A stretch of 64,000 bases of DNA from Rhodoligotrophos defluvii (GCF_005281615.1 NZ_SZZM01000002.1:941402-1005401); one strand, 5' to 3'. Positions 9,572 through 17,841 are shown, counted from the stretch's first letter. Notes: generated from the sequence alone by a model not told the origin. A program made the numbers and translations.

Positions 9572-10253
9572 CGCGATCCGCAATCGCTCGGCGGTTCTCG
9601 GCGCGGTCCGCCGGTCCCTGGCCGTCTCCGGCGAGGAAGCGGAGCGCATCGCCGCCGTCAACGATCGCCTTGCGCACGCGCCGCGCAATCTCGTTCCGCA
9701 GCGGGGGCAGCTGCCGGACCAGAAGCGCGTGCAGCTGTTCCGGGAGATGCTCTTGAGCGCGGACGGCTCGTTCACCGACGTGGCGCGGCTGGAGGAGGTG
9801 CCGGATGCGGTTGCCGCCTTCCTGCGCTCGCACAATCTCGAGCCGCGGTTCCGCATGGGCAAGGACGGTTACCTGCGCGCCCTGCCCTGGTATCGCATGC
9901 CCTCGCTCACCCGGCTGGAAGGCCCGGCGGAACCGGCCGACGAAACGACCTTGGCCCGCGCCTTCGGGGCGGTCGCCGAGACGGGCACCCTCGCCATGCT
10001 CTCAGGCCCCGCCAACCCGGTGACCCTGAATTTCCTGCCCGAGAACCATATCGTCGTGGTCGAGGCCGACCGCATCGTCGGAACATACGAGGATATCTGG
10101 CAGCGGCTGCGCTATCTGAATGGCAGGGGCGTCATGCCGCGCACGGTCAACTTCATCACCGGCCCATCGCGCACCGCGGATATCGAGCAGACGCTTCAGC
10201 TCGGCGCCCATGGGCCGCGCCGGCTGCATGTCATCATCGTCGGCGGGCGCTGA
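9564..10253 (+). CDS. lutC: Lactate utilization protein LutC (LUD domain)
   Basis: Third subunit of LutABC, an LUD-domain (YkgG-type) protein of 229 residues starting MADAIRNRSAVLGAV. I chose ATG 9564, which has GGAAGGAG at 9546-9553 at good spacing. An earlier in-frame ATG at 9537 would overlap lutB by 35 bp. Diagnostic LUD segments are visible: AVAETGTLAMLSGP, TLNFLPENHIVVVEADRIVG, and the C-terminal FITGPSRTADIEQTLQLGAHGP. The gene is followed by 32 bp and then the FAH-family gene with its own strong Shine-Dalgarno site. Confidence 0.93.
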   Translation: MADAIRNRSAVLGAVRRSLAVSGEEAERIAAVNDRLAHAPRNLVPQRGQLPDQKRVQLFREMLLSADGSFTDVARLEEVPDAVAAFLRSHNLEPRFRMGKDGYLRALPWYRMPSLTRLEGPAEPADETTLARAFGAVAETGTLAMLSGPANPVTLNFLPENHIVVVEADRIVGTYEDIWQRLRYLNGRGVMPRTVNFITGPSRTADIEQTLQLGAHGPRRLHVIIVGGR

Positions 10254-10285
10254 CGAGCACAGATAATCTTAAACCGGAGGAATTG

Positions 10286-11134
10286 ATGAAGCTGGTTCGT
10301 TATGGGGAGAAGGGTAAGGAGCGCGCGGGCGTGATCGATGCGGAAGGGCGGCTCCGCCAGCTGGTGGATTTCGTCGACGATATCAATCCGGGCACGTTCC
10401 ACCCGAAGAACCTCGACCGCATCCTCGAGCAGGATCCGGAGGGGCTGCCGATCGTAAAGACCGAGGAGCGCATCGGCCCGTGCATCGCCGGCTCGCAGAA
10501 GTTCCTGGCCATCGGCCTGAACTATGCGGACCATGCGGCGGAAACCGGGGCCACGCCGCCCTCGGAGCCGATCCTGTTCACGAAGCACTTGAACTGCGTC
10601 AACGGTCCCTATGACGACGTCATCCTGCCGCGCGGCTCAGTAAAGAGCGACTGGGAGGTCGAGCTTGGCGTCATCATCGGCAAGCAGGCGAAATATGTGA
10701 AGGAGGGCCAGGCTCTGAACTACGTAGCCGGCTACTGCGTGGTCAACGACATCTCCGAGCGGGAATACCAGCTGGAGCGGCAGGGCCAATGGATGAAGGG
10801 CAAGTCCTGCGACACCTTCGGGCCGATCGGGCCCTGGCTGGTGACCGCCGATGAGGTGCCCGACCCGCAGAACCTCAATCTTTGGCTCGACGTCAATGGC
10901 GAGCGGATGCAGACCGGCAACACCGCCACCATGATCTTCGGGGTGGAGGAGATCGTGGCCTATACGTCCAAGTTCTTGACCCTGATGCCGGGCGACATCA
11001 TCGCCACAGGCACGCCTCCCGGCGTGGGCATGGGCAAGAAGCCGCCGCGGTACCTCAGGGCGGGAGACGTGATGACCCTCGGCATTGACGGCCTGGGCGA
11101 GCAGCGCCAGCGGGTGTTGGCGGACGAAGGGTGA
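10286..11134 (+). CDS. Fumarylacetoacetate hydrolase family protein
   Basis: The 282-residue enzyme is of the FAH superfamily, which hydrolyses or isomerises C-C bonds next to a beta-diketone or acts on 2-keto acids using Mg2+/Mn2+. The metal site is recognisable as the acidic pair in SDWEVELGVII plus the later Asp in CVVNDISER. The loop KFLAIGLNYADHAAETG and the IIATGTPPGVGMG segment are typical of the 2-hydroxyhepta-2,4-diene-1,7-dioate isomerase / ureidoglycolate lyase / 2,4-diketo-3-deoxy-L-fuconate hydrolase branch. ATG 10286 has GGAGG at 10276-10280. It is last in the lut operon, so a 2-keto sugar-acid or similar substrate yielding pyruvate and lactate is a reasonable inference. Substrate unassigned. 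Confidence 0.88.
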   Translation: MKLVRYGEKGKERAGVIDAEGRLRQLVDFVDDINPGTFHPKNLDRILEQDPEGLPIVKTEERIGPCIAGSQKFLAIGLNYADHAAETGATPPSEPILFTKHLNCVNGPYDDVILPRGSVKSDWEVELGVIIGKQAKYVKEGQALNYVAGYCVVNDISEREYQLERQGQWMKGKSCDTFGPIGPWLVTADEVPDPQNLNLWLDVNGERMQTGNTATMIFGVEEIVAYTSKFLTLMPGDIIATGTPPGVGMGKKPPRYLRAGDVMTLGIDGLGEQRQRVLADEG

Positions 11135-11148
11135 GGTCGGTTTGTTTG

Positions 11149-11195
11149 AGCATGATCTTTGCCGAAAACCAGTCTCTACTTTTCGGGATCATGCT
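11149..11195. repeat. 47-bp palindromic intergenic repeat, copy 3
   Basis: Third copy of the AGCATGATC...GATCATGCT element, with core TTTGCCGAAAACCAG / CTTTTCGGGATC. It fills the 61-bp space between the convergent FAH-family gene and glycerate kinase, abutting the kinase TAA at 11196-11198. In this position it could act as a bidirectional transcript end. Confidence 0.87.
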
Positions 11196-12494
11196 TTAGC
11201 CCTTAATCAGCACCGCCCGGAAGTCGTTGACGTTGGTGTGGGTGGGGCCGGTGACGACGAGGTCGCCTAGCGCCGCGAAGAAGCTGTAGGAATCGTGCGC
11301 ATCGAGCGCGGCTCGGGGGTCGAGGCCGAGCAGGCGAGCGCGGCTCAAGGTATCGGGGGTGGCGATCGCCCCCGCGTTGTCTTCGCTGCCGTCGATGCCG
11401 TCGGTGTCGCAAGCGATTGCCGCAGTGCCGGGCAGGCCATCCAGGCCGATGGCCAAGGCAAGCGCATATTCGGCGTTGCGCCCGCCCCGGCCGCCACCGC
11501 CTGCGCCTCCGAGCGCGACGGTGGTCTCGCCCCCGGACAGGATCACGGCGGGCGGGCGAACGGGGACCCGGCCGGCCGCCAGCTCGCGGACGAAATCCGC
11601 ATGGGCAAAGGCAACGTCCCGAGCTTCGCCCTCCACGCGGTCGCCCAGATCGACCACGGTATAACCCGCAGCCTCCGCCACCGTGCGCGCGGCCGCCAGC
11701 GACATGCTGGGCGCGGCGATGATCCGGGCCTTGCTGCGCTCGAGCTGGGGATCACCGGGCTTCGGCGTTTCCGAGGCCGGATTCCGCAGCCAACGCAGGA
11801 CGGACTCCGGTGCCTCGATGCGGTATTTCGCGAGCACCGCCAGCGCCTCGGCCCGGGTTGTGACATCGGCGAGCCCCGGGCCGGATGCCACCATGGACGG
11901 GTCATCAGCCGGAACATCGGATATCAGCAGCGAAACGCACGGCGCCGGCCAGGCCGCCTGGGCGAGCCTGCCGCCCTTGATGGCGGAGAGGTGCTTGCGT
12001 ACGCAGTTCATTTCGGTGATGGTCGCGCCGGAGGCGAGCAGCGCACGGTTGACCGCCTGCTTGTCCTCCAGGGTGATGCCATCGGCGGGTAACGCCATCA
12101 GCGCCGAGCCGCCGCCGGAAATCAGACAGATCAGGAGGTCGTCCTCGCCAAGGCCGGCGGCCAGGCTCAGGATCCGCTGCGCGGCCCGGTGCCCTGCAGC
12201 ATCTGGCACCGGATGTGCGGCCTCGACCACCTCGATCGAACGGGTGGGCAGTCCATGGCCATATCGCGTGATCACCAGCCCTTCGAGAGGCCCGCGCCAG
12301 TGATCCTCGAGCGCCTGGGCCATCGCTGCGGCCGCCTTGCCGGCGCCGACCACCACCGTGCGACCCGCCGGTGCCTTGGGAAGATGGGTGGAGATCACGG
12401 CGCGCGGATCGGCAGCCTTCACCGCGGCATCGAGCATCGCCCGCAGCAGGGCGCGTTCATCTGCTGTGCCAAGCTCATGCTGATCATCAGCCAT
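11196..12494 (-). CDS. gckA: Glycerate 2-kinase (MOFRL family)
   Basis: Phosphorylates D-glycerate to 2-phosphoglycerate, the exit step of the glyoxylate-tartronate semialdehyde (glycerate) route. The 432-residue protein starts at ATG 12494 (MADDQHELG). It has the DUF4147 N-terminal domain (RTVVVGAGKAAAAMAQALE, LLICLISGGGSALM) and a C-terminal MOFRL domain (GGGRGGRNAEYALALAIGL, ACDTDGIDGSEDNAGAI). The frame continues upstream without stop into the neighbouring gene, so a longer call there is an artefact. It is convergent with the lut/FAH operon and near glcDEF. Together they allow glycolate to be oxidised to glyoxylate and, with carboligase and reductase genes elsewhere, fed to glycolysis. 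The alternative hydroxypyruvate reductase (ttuD) label is an old annotation of the same family. Confidence 0.9.
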   Translation of the reverse strand: MADDQHELGTADERALLRAMLDAAVKAADPRAVISTHLPKAPAGRTVVVGAGKAAAAMAQALEDHWRGPLEGLVITRYGHGLPTRSIEVVEAAHPVPDAAGHRAAQRILSLAAGLGEDDLLICLISGGGSALMALPADGITLEDKQAVNRALLASGATITEMNCVRKHLSAIKGGRLAQAAWPAPCVSLLISDVPADDPSMVASGPGLADVTTRAEALAVLAKYRIEAPESVLRWLRNPASETPKPGDPQLERSKARIIAAPSMSLAAARTVAEAAGYTVVDLGDRVEGEARDVAFAHADFVRELAAGRVPVRPPAVILSGGETTVALGGAGGGGRGGRNAEYALALAIGLDGLPGTAAIACDTDGIDGSEDNAGAIATPDTLSRARLLGLDPRAALDAHDSYSFFAALGDLVVTGPTHTNVNDFRAVLIKG

Positions 12495-12585
12495 CGGTCC
12501 AACATCCCGGTTCGTTCGGAGCCGGCCAGGGTAGCGGTGTTGCCGCCGGATGGGAATCCCCCTCCCCGCGAAGCGCCGCGCGTGC

Positions 12586-13578
12586 TTACGGGGAAAGGCC
12601 TGCCGCAGCGAACGCGGCCGCCGCGCCAGGGTGAAGCGGCGGCGTCTCGATATCATGGGCCAGTTTCGTTGTGGTCACATGATGAAGAGCCGGATGCAGC
12701 CCGGCGAAACGTTCGATATTGTCCAGAAGCACCTTGGCGACGGCACGCACCACCGTCTCATCCATTTCGGCCGATGTGGCAAGCGCGGCCATAATGCCGA
12801 AGCTCGCGACCCTGTTTTCCTGGTCGACATAGGTCTTGGCGGGAATCGTCAGCTTACGATATTCCGGATGCGCCTTCAGGATGGCGTCAACCGCCGGCCC
12901 GGCCACGTCCACCAAATGGGCATCGCAGCCGGTCAGCGCCTCCTCGGTGCTGGCGGAGGGGTGTCCGGCAAACCAGACATAGGCGTCGATCTCGTCCTCG
13001 CAGAGGGCCTGCGCCTGATCGGCCGACTGGAGTTCCACGGCCTCGATATCCTCCCGCGTCCAGCCGAGCGCCGCCTCGAGAATCTCCCAGGTGGCGAGCG
13101 AGCCGGAGCCCGCTGTGCCTATTCCGACGCGCTTGCCCCGCAAATCTGCAAGACCGCGAATCCCTGCACTGCGACGGGCAATGATGGTCACGACCTCGGG
13201 ATAGAGGCCGATCACCGTGCGCAAGTGCCCTTCGGGCTGTTGGCCCCGATCGCTTCTGCCTGCATAGGCGCGCGCGGCAATGTCTCCCTGCACGATGGCA
13301 AACTGCAGTTCCCCGCGATCAAGCCCCTCGACATTGGCCACCGTGCCGCTCGTGGTCTCGGCTATGCAGAACAACCTATTATCGTGACGTCTCTCGTTGA
13401 TCAGGCGGCAGATGGCACCGCTCACCGGGTAGTAGACGCCGGTGACGCCGCCCGTGCCGATCAGAATGGTTTTCAGCCTCTGCTCCTGCCCGGAACTCGA
13501 GGCGGGTATCGGCGCAAAACCGATCCCGATGGCGGTGGCGATTGCGGCCAGCACCGAAGGTCTGAATACTCCTTCCAT
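12586..13578 (-). CDS. TAXI-family TRAP transporter solute-binding protein (orphan)
   Basis: Periplasmic binding protein of the TAXI type of TRAP transporter. The approximately 330-residue reading from ATG 13578 has an N-terminal hydrophobic signal segment (SVLAAIATAIGIGFAPIPA). The family hallmark GTGGVTGVYYPVSGAICRLI follows at about residues 42-61, then GSGSLATWEILEAALGW and a ligand-domain region with YVWFAGHPSASTEE. An earlier frame start exists at 13641 but lacks the signal-peptide layout. No TRAP membrane subunit is adjacent; the only permease in the window is at 55092 next to a different TAXI protein. It may serve a remote permease or act as a sensor. Ligand unknown. Confidence 0.85.
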   Translation of the reverse strand: MEGVFRPSVLAAIATAIGIGFAPIPASSSGQEQRLKTILIGTGGVTGVYYPVSGAICRLINERRHDNRLFCIAETTSGTVANVEGLDRGELQFAIVQGDIAARAYAGRSDRGQQPEGHLRTVIGLYPEVVTIIARRSAGIRGLADLRGKRVGIGTAGSGSLATWEILEAALGWTREDIEAVELQSADQAQALCEDEIDAYVWFAGHPSASTEEALTGCDAHLVDVAGPAVDAILKAHPEYRKLTIPAKTYVDQENRVASFGIMAALATSAEMDETVVRAVAKVLLDNIERFAGLHPALHHVTTTKLAHDIETPPLHPGAAAAFAAAGLSP

Positions 13579-13713
13579 CGCCCGCCTTCGAGATGACAGC
13601 CTGCCGAAGCTGCAAATGCAGGGTGGCCCCTGAGCACTCAATCATAATGCAAGCACGCGCTGCCGCCAGGCAGGTTCAACGGTTTGCATGGCACTGTTGC
13701 CGCATCCCCACAG

Positions 13714-14610
13714 TCAGGCAGCGGTGATGGAGCGTTCGGTTTCCGGCAAGCCGGGGTGATTATCCTTCCGCTCGCCACGGAAAGACAAAATGATCGCATC
13801 CTCGGGCGAGATAGCGGCAAGGCTCATTGGCAGCGGAGCGACCCGAACGCCGGTGCTGTCATGATGGAGCGTCAGATAGAGACACCTCTGGTCGAGCTTC
13901 TCGGTGTAGGGAGCGCCGAGCAAGTGAGGAAGCAGACGGGCCGAAACCCGTTGGAAAAACCGACGGCCGGCGGGAGTCGGTGCAGCGAAAACCGCAGCTG
14001 CGAGAATGCGCTTCCCGGGATCAAGAAGCTCGAACCGAGGAATGAGCCCGACGTCCACCCCATTCCACAGATGATCGTACCGGTTGAGGTCCTGCTGCAC
14101 CAAGCTGTCGATATCGACGGCCAAGAACGCCCGACGGCTCCGCTCCAACAGCTGCGCCAAGCGCACAAAGCGCATGGATTGGTAAAACCGGATCCGTTGC
14201 GGCGTCCCCATCGCGTCGTGATCGCAACTTTCCCACGTCACGGAAACACGATCGTGATCCGGAAGAATCTCAGGCAAGCCATGCCCGTTCGTGCCGAAGA
14301 CGTGGAGGTGCACGTGGGTCGATGGACTGTTCCGCGCCACCGAGGCGATGAGTGCAGGCGCGAAGCGGCGAACGAACAGCGGATCGCCGAAAGCTAGCAA
14401 TACCGGATCGGTACCTTCTTCCGGCGGCAGCTGGCCCGACATTTCGGGCAAAGCTTTCCAGAGTTCAGCCGCATCACGGCAGGGTACCGCTCTGAGTTTT
14501 GCGTCAATGGCGAGAAAGCCGAGATGGGAGGCCAAGCGTCGCAGCCGTGGCCAGGGGAGCGGCCATTCAAAGAAGACCCAATCCCAAATTCCCCTATAAG
14601 TTGTTTTCAT
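13714..14610 (-). CDS. Putative glycosyltransferase (nucleotide-diphospho-sugar transferase-like)
   Basis: I do not recognise a named family with certainty. The 298-residue protein has the layout of an inverting or retaining GT-A enzyme: an N-terminal part ending in HVHLHVFGTNGHGLPEIL, then RIRFYQSMRFVRLAQLL, followed by a hydrophobic strand carrying a DxD-like motif, FLAVDIDSLVQQDL, which normally binds the divalent metal and nucleotide sugar. A later segment (FFQRVSARLLPHLL, EKLDQRCLYL) resembles GT8-like ends. It is on the minus strand downstream of a GT2 gene (142-bp gap) with a third GT-like gene divergent beyond, suggesting a small glycan-modification cluster. No membrane segment is evident. 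Confidence 0.6.
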   Translation of the reverse strand: MKTTYRGIWDWVFFEWPLPWPRLRRLASHLGFLAIDAKLRAVPCRDAAELWKALPEMSGQLPPEEGTDPVLLAFGDPLFVRRFAPALIASVARNSPSTHVHLHVFGTNGHGLPEILPDHDRVSVTWESCDHDAMGTPQRIRFYQSMRFVRLAQLLERSRRAFLAVDIDSLVQQDLNRYDHLWNGVDVGLIPRFELLDPGKRILAAAVFAAPTPAGRRFFQRVSARLLPHLLGAPYTEKLDQRCLYLTLHHDSTGVRVAPLPMSLAAISPEDAIILSFRGERKDNHPGLPETERSITAA

Positions 14611-14752
14611 TGCCTACCTGTCTAATTTCGATAGAGACTGGCCCTCTCGTCCAACCGCCGAAACGCCCTCTGACAGCAGGAATTATGCCGGTGTAAACGG
14701 GACGCGATGGGTGACGCGATGGGTTGAGGTTTCTACTTCGACACGACCTCGC

Positions 14753-15691
14753 TCATGCCAAGCCTTCACGGGCCAGCTCAGCCTCCACCCGGCTGCAGCG
14801 GTTCAACATCTGAAACAAGCGTCGGCGCTTTCGCATCCGCCGCATGACCTCCACCGTCACCCACAACGCCAGACGAAGAGCTGCCCCAGGTGCTCGGAGT
14901 GCGAGATGCGTCCAAACTGCGGCCCGACCGTGGAAGAACGCAGGGTCTGTCTGGCCGCTCCGTCGCCGCTCAGCCAACGCGAGCGCCAACCGCCACGCCG
15001 CACATTGTGCGACAAGATGCCTACGGCCCGTATTTGCACTGTGCTGCCGATAATAATGGAGAATTTGCGGCAAGTTACGAACCTCTCCCATCTCCTCGAG
15101 ACGGAGGAAGAGGTCGGTGTCCTCTTGGTGGATTAGTGCCGGCCTGTAGCCACCGGCGGCGATTACGGCCTCCCGCCGCATCATCGCGGTGGAATGCACG
15201 ATGGCGAGCGGCCTGGCGTTCCAGCCTCCTAGCATGGTGCGCGGCTGCTCCGGTTTGATCGTGACCTTGCGGCCAGACAAGCTGATGGGCGCGGTTTCGT
15301 CGGGGCCGATATAGGTCAGGGCAGAGCCTACCGCGACCACATTTGGATGCTCGTCCAGATAGGCCTTCTGTAGCGCCAACCGGCTCGGGTCGGCCAAGTC
15401 GTCCGCATCCATTATGGCCACGTATTGGCCGCGCGCCGCGGCCAGCGCTGTGTTGAGGGCGGGGATCCTTCCCTGCTTCGAGCTGCAGAGCAGGACGACA
15501 CGATCATCCTCGGCGGCAATTCGACGAATAACGTCAGCCGTCTGATCAGTAGACTGATCATCAACTACAAGAAATTCGAAATCTTGATGAGTCTGACGGA
15601 GGATGCTCTGAAGAGACTCGGCAATAAACTCACTCACGTCCCGCGCCGTCATCAGTACGGAAACGGATATCTGTCTTTGTTGGTCAACCAT
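14753..15691 (-). CDS. Glycosyltransferase family 2
   Basis: Classic GT2 GT-A fold of 312 residues. It starts VSVLMTARDVSEFIAESLQSIL, split here by family-typical QTHQDFEFLVVDDQSTD, then ARGQYVAIMDADDLADPSRL with the metal-binding DxD (DADD), and a later HQEDTDLFLRL acceptor-side ED motif. The C-terminus is basic and has a short hydrophobic stretch (ALRLALWVTVEVMRR), perhaps membrane associating. It transfers a sugar to an unknown acceptor, probably in cell-surface polysaccharide or lipid decoration. Divergent from the GT8-like gene at 15906, sharing a roughly 210-bp upstream region that is AT-richer than the surroundings. Confidence 0.88.
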   Translation of the reverse strand: MVDQQRQISVSVLMTARDVSEFIAESLQSILRQTHQDFEFLVVDDQSTDQTADVIRRIAAEDDRVVLLCSSKQGRIPALNTALAAARGQYVAIMDADDLADPSRLALQKAYLDEHPNVVAVGSALTYIGPDETAPISLSGRKVTIKPEQPRTMLGGWNARPLAIVHSTAMMRREAVIAAGGYRPALIHQEDTDLFLRLEEMGEVRNLPQILHYYRQHSANTGRRHLVAQCAAWRLALALAERRRSGQTDPAFFHGRAAVWTHLALRAPGAALRLALWVTVEVMRRMRKRRRLFQMLNRCSRVEAELAREGLA

Positions 15692-15905
15692 ATTACAAAG
15701 CTCGCCTGCCCTTTGCGCCTCTTTAGGGCTCTGAAATCTCGATTTTAAGGTGGAATTTGGGCAGTTCTATGCAGCGGGGTGTCACGATATTGCAACGGTG
15801 GCTGGACACTCAACGCCTCGCGCGCAGATCTTGATCCTCGTGTGGCTCTTGCTCTATTGCTCTCAGAAGATGCAGAAGTCGGGGCGGCGGGAACGGGAAG
15901 TCGCA

Positions 15906-16796
15906 ATGAAGAACACGGTTTTCATCCACACCAACGCCAAGCAGATGGTTGGCGCGCTGGTCGCGGCCCATTCCTTGCGGCGGAATTCGAAATCGCCTGA
16001 CGCCTTCGACGTGCGGATCATCACGCAAGAGGATTATCCGCTGTTCAAGTCATATGAGGGCAAAAGCTTTCTTCGCGCAGGCACCCAACGGGTCTGGGTG
16101 AATGACGATCTGCAGTCCTTCACGCCATTACGCTTTCTGCCGCCGCAGCTGATGGGATATCAGGGCCGGGCCGTGGTCATGGACCCCGATATTTTCGCAG
16201 TCGGCGACATCAACGAGCTGTTGCAGCGGGACATGCAGGGCAAGGCGATCTTTGCCCGGCCCCGGCCAGGGCACAACGGGCGCCCCGATTACATGGCCAG
16301 CAGCGTCATGCTGCTGGATTGCGCGAAGCTGCGCCATTGGAACCTGGAAGAGAATTTCGCTGCCCTGTTCCGCAGCGAGCGGGATTACGAGGATTGGATC
16401 ATCCTCGCCTATGAGCCGCGCGAGACGATCGGCGCGCTGGAGCCGGAGTGGAACGACTTCGACCGGCTCACCGCCAAGACCCGGCTTTTGCACAATACGA
16501 AACGCAAGACCCAGCCGTGGAAAACCGGACTGCCCATCGATTTCACCAACCGCATCAAGCTGGACTGGCTGGCAAAGCTGCTGGGCAGCAATGGCATCAC
16601 CCTGCCGGGCCGCTACAAGCGACATCCCGATCCCAACCAGGAGCGGTTCTTCTTCGGCCTCCTGCGGGAATGCGTGGAAAGCGGCCAGATCACGGAGCAT
16701 TATCTCAGGCAGGAGATCGAGCGGCAGCATATCCGGCCCGATGCTCTCATCCAGATGAAGAAGGCCCCCGATCCGTCGCAGCTGCGCCTCGGATGA
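15906..16796 (+). CDS. GT8-like glycosyltransferase
   Basis: The 296-residue protein starts MKNTVFIHTNAKQMVGALVA, which has the typical GT8 opening (strand followed by conserved N and A residues in a nucleotide-sugar pocket). A DxD-type metal motif lies in GRAVVMDPDIFAVGDINELL. Further on are MASSVMLLDCAKLRHW and LLHNTKRKTQPWKTG, equivalent to the conserved C-terminal His of GT8 enzymes. I chose ATG 15906 (GGGAAG upstream) over a longer frame from 15750 whose extra 52 residues look non-coding. It is related in fold to the gene at 13714. Acceptor and sugar unknown; neighbours suggest envelope glycan work. Confidence 0.75.
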   Translation: MKNTVFIHTNAKQMVGALVAAHSLRRNSKSPDAFDVRIITQEDYPLFKSYEGKSFLRAGTQRVWVNDDLQSFTPLRFLPPQLMGYQGRAVVMDPDIFAVGDINELLQRDMQGKAIFARPRPGHNGRPDYMASSVMLLDCAKLRHWNLEENFAALFRSERDYEDWIILAYEPRETIGALEPEWNDFDRLTAKTRLLHNTKRKTQPWKTGLPIDFTNRIKLDWLAKLLGSNGITLPGRYKRHPDPNQERFFFGLLRECVESGQITEHYLRQEIERQHIRPDALIQMKKAPDPSQLRLG

Positions 16797-16975
16797 GTGT
16801 CTTGCCTAAGGCGGCGTCGGCCTGCCATCCCGTCGCATCAGGGTCCTGACCCGCCGCTTTTCCTCGGTTCGGCGGGAACATTTCGCGACCGGCCGGCTTT
16901 ATCCGTCCGTCCTGACCGTGCGGGGCTCGGCGCATCCGGCGCCGGGCATGTTGCGCGGGTTGTGGAGACTGATAA

Positions 16976-17149
16976 ATGCTGAAATGGGCTCTCATCTTCT
17001 TCGTAATATCGCTGATCGCCGGCGCACTCGGCTTCTCCGGCGTCGCCTCGGCGGCGAGTTCCGTCGCCAAAATCCTGTTCTTCGTGTTCCTAATCATCTG
17101 CCTTGTGTTCGTGGTGCTGGCCGTCATGGCCGGTCAGATACTGTTTTGA
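16976..17149 (+). CDS. DUF1328 small membrane protein
   Basis: A 57-residue protein, [10 protein letters not shown]...MAGQILF, with two hydrophobic segments: about residues 5-22 ending in GALGFSG, and 33-52, a near-continuous aliphatic/aromatic helix. The Trp-Ala opening, the AGALGF(S)G turn and the central SS(V)AKILFF are diagnostic of DUF1328 (UPF0391, YtjA). It is preceded by a GGAG ribosome binding site about 10 bases before ATG 16976. Family members are abundant in proteobacteria and often stress- or stationary-phase-induced, but have no established function. It lies between the GT8-like gene and the Thr/Pro-rich protein. Confidence 0.85.
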   Translation: MLKWALIFFVISLIAGALGFSGVASAASSVAKILFFVFLIICLVFVVLAVMAGQILF

Positions 17150-17263
17150 CAAAATCTTAGCGAATTATGGGTTCACTCTCCTGCTTTGCTGAGCAGCTGT
17201 GCTAGAAATAACCGCTTTCACGGTAATCACTCCGCGGAGCCTAACTGACTGAGGAGTCTGAAG

Positions 17264-17638
17264 ATGACGCCGACGGAACCTCGTAGGAGCAGCACAACCA
17301 CTGCTATCTGGGTGATCGTAGCTGTGGTGGCCTTGCTGCTGATTGCTTGGGCAGCTGGTCTGTTTTCGGGACTGACGGAGCCGGAGTCCGAGGCGCAGGC
17401 GCCCGCCACCACAACCGAGCCTGCCACGCCACCGGCCGAGAACACGTCGCCGACGCCGCCAGCCACCCAACCCGAGACAACTCCGCCGGCCACAACGCCG
17501 CCCGCGGGTGGCACGACCACGCCCGAAGGCACGACAACGCCAGAAGGCACGACAACGCCAGGCGGCACGACAACGCCAGGCGGCACGACCACAACGCCCG
17601 AGGGCACGACTACGCCAGGGGGCACACAGCAGCAATAG
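17264..17638 (+). CDS. Thr/Pro-rich single-span membrane protein (hypothetical)
   Basis: The 124-residue protein has a short basic N-terminus, one transmembrane helix at about 15-36 (AIWVIVAVVALLLIAWAAGLF), and a periplasmic tail made almost entirely of Thr, Pro, Glu and Gly. The tail ends in eight or so five-to-six-residue units of the pattern TTPEG / TTPGG before GTQQQ. GAGGAG lies 8-13 bases before ATG 17264. The tail has no predicted fold; it resembles cell-wall-spanning or glycosylated linkers. DNA of the repeat block (about 17505-17625) is tandemly repeated, so copy number may vary between strains. Function not recognised. Confidence 0.7.
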   Translation: MTPTEPRRSSTTTAIWVIVAVVALLLIAWAAGLFSGLTEPESEAQAPATTTEPATPPAENTSPTPPATQPETTPPATTPPAGGTTTPEGTTTPEGTTTPGGTTTPGGTTTTPEGTTTPGGTQQQ

Positions 17639-17650
17639 CAGCTTCGCCCG

Positions 17651-17679
17651 TGGGCCGGGAGACATGCTCCCCCGGCCCA
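17651..17679 (+). terminator. GC-rich hairpin downstream of the Thr/Pro-rich gene
   Basis: TGGGCCGGGAG at 17651-17661 pairs with CTCCCCCGGCCCA at 17667-17679 around a 5-nt loop, with two extra C in the 3' arm. It begins 12 bp after the stop codon. No U-run follows, so factor-independent termination is uncertain. Confidence 0.45.
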
Positions 17680-17841
17680 GAGGACGAGTTCGCTCCTGGC
17701 CATTGCGCTGAAGGCGGTGCGGTCGAGATCGCGCCGCCTTGTTTTTGCCCAGCAACTGTTCCATCAGCGGTGGCTTGATCCGTATCCCCACGATAGGCCG
17801 CTGATCATTAGCGGCCGCCTTATATCCAGGTGTGAGCCAAG

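Noticed and set aside
12495..12656. Extended N-terminus of glycerate kinase overlapping the TAXI gene
   Set aside because: The extra 54 residues are Arg-rich antisense of the TAXI C-terminus; ATG 12494 starts the family-like sequence.
13690..13700. GGCACTGTTGC, resembling the terminal repeat of IS6/IS26-type elements
   Set aside because: Only one 11-nt match, no second end and no transposase; most likely chance.
17500..17630. CRISPR-like short tandem repeats
   Set aside because: Units are contiguous, in frame and encode TTPEG/TTPGG; there are no spacers.
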